From contig CP096134.1 of NCBI GenBank assembly GCA_023242925.1, positions 992,001 through 1,056,000 of the forward strand: DNA of 64,000 nucleotides, read 5' to 3'. This document shows positions 61,161-64,000 of the stretch, one piece after another. Every line of letters starts with the position of its first letter. Position 1 is the first letter of the stretch. The notes under the pieces are model-generated. The model had not been told where the DNA came from. It saw only the letters and a list, made by a program, of their open reading frames with translations, and searched no databases. The DNA comes from Hyphomonadaceae bacterium JAD_PAG50586_4 (lineage in GTDB: Bacteria; Pseudomonadota; Alphaproteobacteria; Caulobacterales; Aquidulcibacteraceae). A program made the position numbers and the translations under genes.

Positions 61161-62135
61161 CTATTGGCCGTTCATCATCGCCGAAACTTGGATGATGGCG
61201 GGGCCGATGATGACCGCAAACAGCACCGGCAAGAAGAACACGATCATCGGCACCGTCAGCTTCGGCGGTAGCGAGGCGGCTTTCTTCTCGGCTTCGGCCA
61301 AGCGCATGTCGCGGTTTTCCTTGGCCATCACGCGCAGCGCTTGGCCAACCGGCGTGCCGTATTTCTCGGCTTGCGTCAGCGCCATAGCGACCGCCTTCAC
61401 GCCCGGGTGGTCGGTGCGGCGCGCGAGGTTTTCATAGGCCATGCGGCGCTCGGGCAGGTAAGAGAGCTCGGCCGTCGTGAGCGCAAATTCTTCCGCGAGT
61501 TCGACTGAGGCCGGCGCGATCTCCTGGCCGACGCGCTGCAGCCCCATTTCCACCGACATGCCGCTCTCGACGCAGATCAGGAGCATGTCAAGGCTGTCTG
61601 GAAACGCCTCCATGATTTTGGAACGGCGAGTTTCGGCGAGGTTCTTGAGATAGAGGCCGGGCGCATAGAAGCCGAGCGCCACCGCGCCGACGACGATCGC
61701 GAGCTTCATCTGAAATTGGTGGTGGCCGCCGAAGATGAACACATAGGCCAGCGCCGCCACAGCAAAGCCGATCGGCAATGCTGCGCGATAGAAATAGAAC
61801 ATGGTCTGCGCGGCCTGGCCGCGAAGGCCGGCGCGGATCAGCTTTTCCGATAGCGTTTCATCGGCCAGCGCCTTTTGCAGATCGAATTTGTCGACAAGAC
61901 CCTTGGCGAACTGGTTGGCGCCTTTGTGTTGCAGGCCGCCGCGCGCAAGATCAGCGCGGCTCTTCTTGCGCAACTCCTCGCGCTTTTTTGCAACTTCCTT
62001 CAGCCGGGAGTCCAGCTTGTTGCCGTTCAGCATGGGCTGGGCGAGCGTCATGACGGTGGCAAAGCAAGCGCCTGCCGCGAGAAAGGCCGCGATATTCGTT
62101 GGATCGGTGAGGGTCTTGACGATGTCCATTGCCAA
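61161..62135 (-). CDS. tadC: TadC-like inner-membrane protein (T2SSF domain)
   Basis: 324 residues. The T2SSF core is ESGMSVEMGLQRVGQEIAPAS and TTAELSYLPERRMAYENLARR, followed by hydrophobic segments at about 100-150 and at the C-terminus. With TadB it forms the inner-membrane platform of the Flp pilus (tight adherence) machine. Four bases separate it from tadB upstream. Convergent with the aldolase gene. Confidence 0.93.
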   Translation of the reverse strand: MAMDIVKTLTDPTNIAAFLAAGACFATVMTLAQPMLNGNKLDSRLKEVAKKREELRKKSRADLARGGLQHKGANQFAKGLVDKFDLQKALADETLSEKLIRAGLRGQAAQTMFYFYRAALPIGFAVAALAYVFIFGGHHQFQMKLAIVVGAVALGFYAPGLYLKNLAETRRSKIMEAFPDSLDMLLICVESGMSVEMGLQRVGQEIAPASVELAEEFALTTAELSYLPERRMAYENLARRTDHPGVKAVAMALTQAEKYGTPVGQALRVMAKENRDMRLAEAEKKAASLPPKLTVPMIVFFLPVLFAVIIGPAIIQVSAMMNGQ

Positions 62136-62139
62136 GGCC

Positions 62140-63119
62140 TCAGAACTTGAAGTTGACCATCTTGTGCATGATGAAAATGCCGAGCGACATCATTGTCGCC
62201 GCACCCATCAGCACGAGGTGGCCAGCCGGTTCGTTGAACAGGATCATGATGTAGGCGGGGCGCGTGAAATAGACGAGCGCCATGACGATGATCGGCAGCG
62301 CGCCGATGATCATCGCCGAGGCGTTTGCTTCCGCTGAAAGCGCCTTTACTTTCTCCTTCATCAGCTTGCGCGAGCGCAGCACCGTGGAGAGGTTGCCCAG
62401 CGATTCCGAAAGGTTGCCGCCTGTTTTCTGTTGGATCACCAACACGATCGAGAAGAAATTCACTTCGGGCAGGGGCATGTTTTCGTACATGCGCTGCATG
62501 CCGACCTCAAGCGGCACGCCCATCGCCTGGCCATCGACGAGGGCTTGGAACTCACTCTTCAGCGGCTCTGGGCTTTCGGCGGAAATGATGCGCAAGCATT
62601 GATTGAGCGGAAGGCCGGATTTCACGCCACGCACGATGACGTCGATCGCGTCCGCCAATTGGTTCGCGAATATTTTCTGGCGCTTGGCGACCATGATGCC
62701 GAGCGCCCAGCGGGGCAGCCCGAGAAAGCCAATGAAGAAGGCCAGACCAGCGCCGAGGAGCCCTTTGATGACGAAGCCGCCGCCGGCAAACACAACGCCC
62801 ACGACTACAGAGATAATCCAGAACGTGGCCGGCGTTGTGTTCAGGCCGCTTGCGCGATCAGACCCTTGATGGAATGGCGGCGCTTGCGCGATTGCTTCTC
62901 GTTGGCCGAGAGCTCCTTCAGCGCTTCTTGCGTCGATTGACGACGCTTCAACGCTGCGGTGTCCGCGGATTGCTTCGTTTTGCTTGTCGCGCGCGCGTTG
63001 GCGACGGCTTTGACGCGCTTGGAGCCCATGGCGGGTTGGTTGGCGCCGCCGGTGAAGGCAAGGCCAATGCCGCCAATCGCGACGAACGCCAAAACAGCGG
63101 CGATCAGCGTCGGATCCAT
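62140..63119 (-). CDS. tadB: TadB-like inner-membrane protein (T2SSF domain); apparent frameshift
   Basis: ATG 63119 opens MDPTLIAAVLAFVAIGGIGL, a basic linker, and SIKGLIAQAA, then stops. The core continues in another frame from GLNTTPATFWIISVVVGVVF through VKSGLPLNQCLRIISAE, FFSIVLVIQQKTGGNLSESL and SAEANASAMIIGALPI. One added base in the two-C run 62846-62847 restores QAGLNTTPATFW and about 326 residues. It overlaps the cpaF stop by one base (TGATG). Together with tadC and cpaF it makes the motor platform of the Flp pilus. Confidence 0.9.
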
Positions 63120-64000
63120 CAGGCGTTCTCCGTCTCGTCGAGAGCTTGCGCCAATTCCTTCTCAAGGCCGAAATAGCGGGCGCGCTCCCAGAAGCGCGGC
63201 CGGCCAACGCCCGTGCCCTTGTGGCGACCCGTGATGCGGCCGTTCTGATCCTCGCCCTGAATTTCGTAGAGCAGCAAATCTTGCGTGATGATCGTATCGC
63301 CTTCGAGGCCGAGCACTTCGGTGATTTGCGTGATGCGGCGCGAACCGTCGCGTAGGCGCTGCGCCTGGATCACGACGTCGACGGCCGCGACGATGATTTC
63401 GCGGATGGTTTTCGCAGGCAGTGAGAACCCGCCCATCGTAATCATGGATTCAAGACGCGAGAGCGCTTCGCGCGGCGTATTGGCGTGCAGCGTGCCCATC
63501 GAGCCGTCGTGGCCAGTGTTCATGGCCTGAAGCAAATCGAACGCCTCAGGGCCGCGGACTTCGCCGACGATGATCCGTTCGGGACGCATCCGCAGGCAGT
63601 TCTTGACCAGATCGCGCATCGTCACCGCGCCTGAACCTTCCAGGTTCGGCGGGCGCGTTTCCAAGCGCACCACGTGCGGCTGCTGCAATTGCAATTCGGC
63701 GGCGTCTTCGCAGGTGATGACGCGTTCAGTTGGGTCAATGAAGGCCGTCAGCGTGTTGAGCAGTGTGGTTTTGCCCGAGCCCGTGCCTCCGGAGATCAGC
63801 ACGTTGCAGCGGCATGCGCCGATGATCTGCAGGATTTTCGCACCGGCAGGCGAGATCGAGCCGAATTCAACCAAATTGCTGAGCTTCAGCTTGTCCTTTT
63901 TGAACTTACGGATGGTGAGTGTGGCGCCATCGATCGCGAGCGGCGGCGCGATGACGTTGACGCGTGAGCCGTCCGGCAAGCGCGCGTCGCAGATTGGCGA
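63119..64000 (-). CDS. cpaF: CpaF/TadA secretion ATPase, cut by window edge
   Basis: Hexameric ATPase that powers Flp pilus assembly. The C-terminal 293 or so residues are visible; the N-terminal part lies beyond base 64000, where the frame is still open (ICDARLPDGSRVNVIAPPLA). Walker A ISGGTGSGKTTLLNTL, the Asp box TCEDAAELQLQQPHVVRLE, Walker B RPERIIVGEVRGPEAFDLLQ and the His box GHDGSMGTLHANTPREAL are intact. First visible gene of the cpaF-tadB-tadC operon. Confidence 0.95.
   Translation of the reverse strand, partial: SPICDARLPDGSRVNVIAPPLAIDGATLTIRKFKKDKLKLSNLVEFGSISPAGAKILQIIGACRCNVLISGGTGSGKTTLLNTLTAFIDPTERVITCEDAAELQLQQPHVVRLETRPPNLEGSGAVTMRDLVKNCLRMRPERIIVGEVRGPEAFDLLQAMNTGHDGSMGTLHANTPREALSRLESMITMGGFSLPAKTIREIIVAAVDVVIQAQRLRDGSRRITQITEVLGLEGDTIITQDLLLYEIQGEDQNGRITGRHKGTGVGRPRFWERARYFGLEKELAQALDETENA

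Noticed and set aside
62841..63207. Two separate genes in the tadB region (a 92-residue protein and a T2SSF protein with an Arg-rich N-terminus)
   Set aside because: The 92-residue product ends exactly where the T2SSF core continues in another frame; one added base joins them into a normal TadB.

Overview
This is 64 kb of ordinary, gene-dense, high-GC bacterial chromosome. Gene content and order point to an alphaproteobacterium of the Caulobacterales/Hyphomonadaceae type. Supporting features are a SigF-NrsF pair, a RpoE-ChrR pair, a CpaF-TadB-TadC locus, a separate MetH homocysteine domain, metX-metW, a TIGR02302 protein, and argH-lptM-lysA. I saw no rRNA, tRNA, CRISPR array, insertion sequence or prophage. 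No stretch longer than 300 bases lacks a gene.

Layout: 1-1.6 kb, mlaC and mlaA (outer-membrane lipid transport). 1.8-8.3 kb, methionine cycle operon: ArsR-methyltransferase regulator, metF, metH in pieces, and a further methyltransferase. 8.4-16.4 kb, M16 peptidase, two small envelope proteins, gloB, a methyltransferase, a P-II protein and a DUF885 lipoprotein. 16.4-19.9 kb, a singlet-oxygen-type stress module (DUF1365, FAD oxidoreductase, RpoE, ChrR). 20-25 kb, membrane acyltransferase-like protein, fasciclin lipoprotein, DUF2235, metW and metX. 25-32 kb, chorismate mutase, tyrA, DUF2125, plsC, ydcF, ftsX, ftsE, a zinc-ribbon protein and a phosphoribosyltransferase. 32-39 kb, TIGR02302 protein, lysA, lptM, argH and tlpA. 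39-48.7 kb, mixed small genes, an orphan PstS-like protein, hbd, etfBA and a serine hydrolase. 48.7-51.5 kb, a SigF-type module (YHS, DoxX, NrsF, SigF) and parDE. 51.5-58.4 kb, pheA, hydrolase, kdsB, cytochrome c, marR, a third ECF sigma pair and an M17 aminopeptidase. 58.4-64 kb, TadD-like lipoprotein, a dioxygenase/aldolase pair, and tadC, tadB and cpaF.

Two themes stand out. First, regulation is readable directly: divergent TGAnCC-N18-TAnC promoters lie between RpoE and its neighbour, two GTAACC-N16-CGnn promoters sit in front of sigF and doxX, and an inverted repeat overlaps the start of the ArsR gene. Second, ten genes (mlaA, metH C-part, a methyltransferase, a DUF4908-like gene, metX, chorismate mutase, DUF2125, the phosphoribosyltransferase, the PiuC-like oxygenase, tadB) are each broken by one single-base frameshift at a short mononucleotide run. 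Nine look like a lost base and one like a gained base. This is more like long-read homopolymer error than ten independent pseudogenes, so the affected genes are annotated as full-length with the break marked.

Beyond sequence quality, three points deserve checking. MetX appears to lack its catalytic serine. FtsE has lost the usual residues in four ATPase motifs. The SigF module carries a YHS gene in what looks like its target operon.
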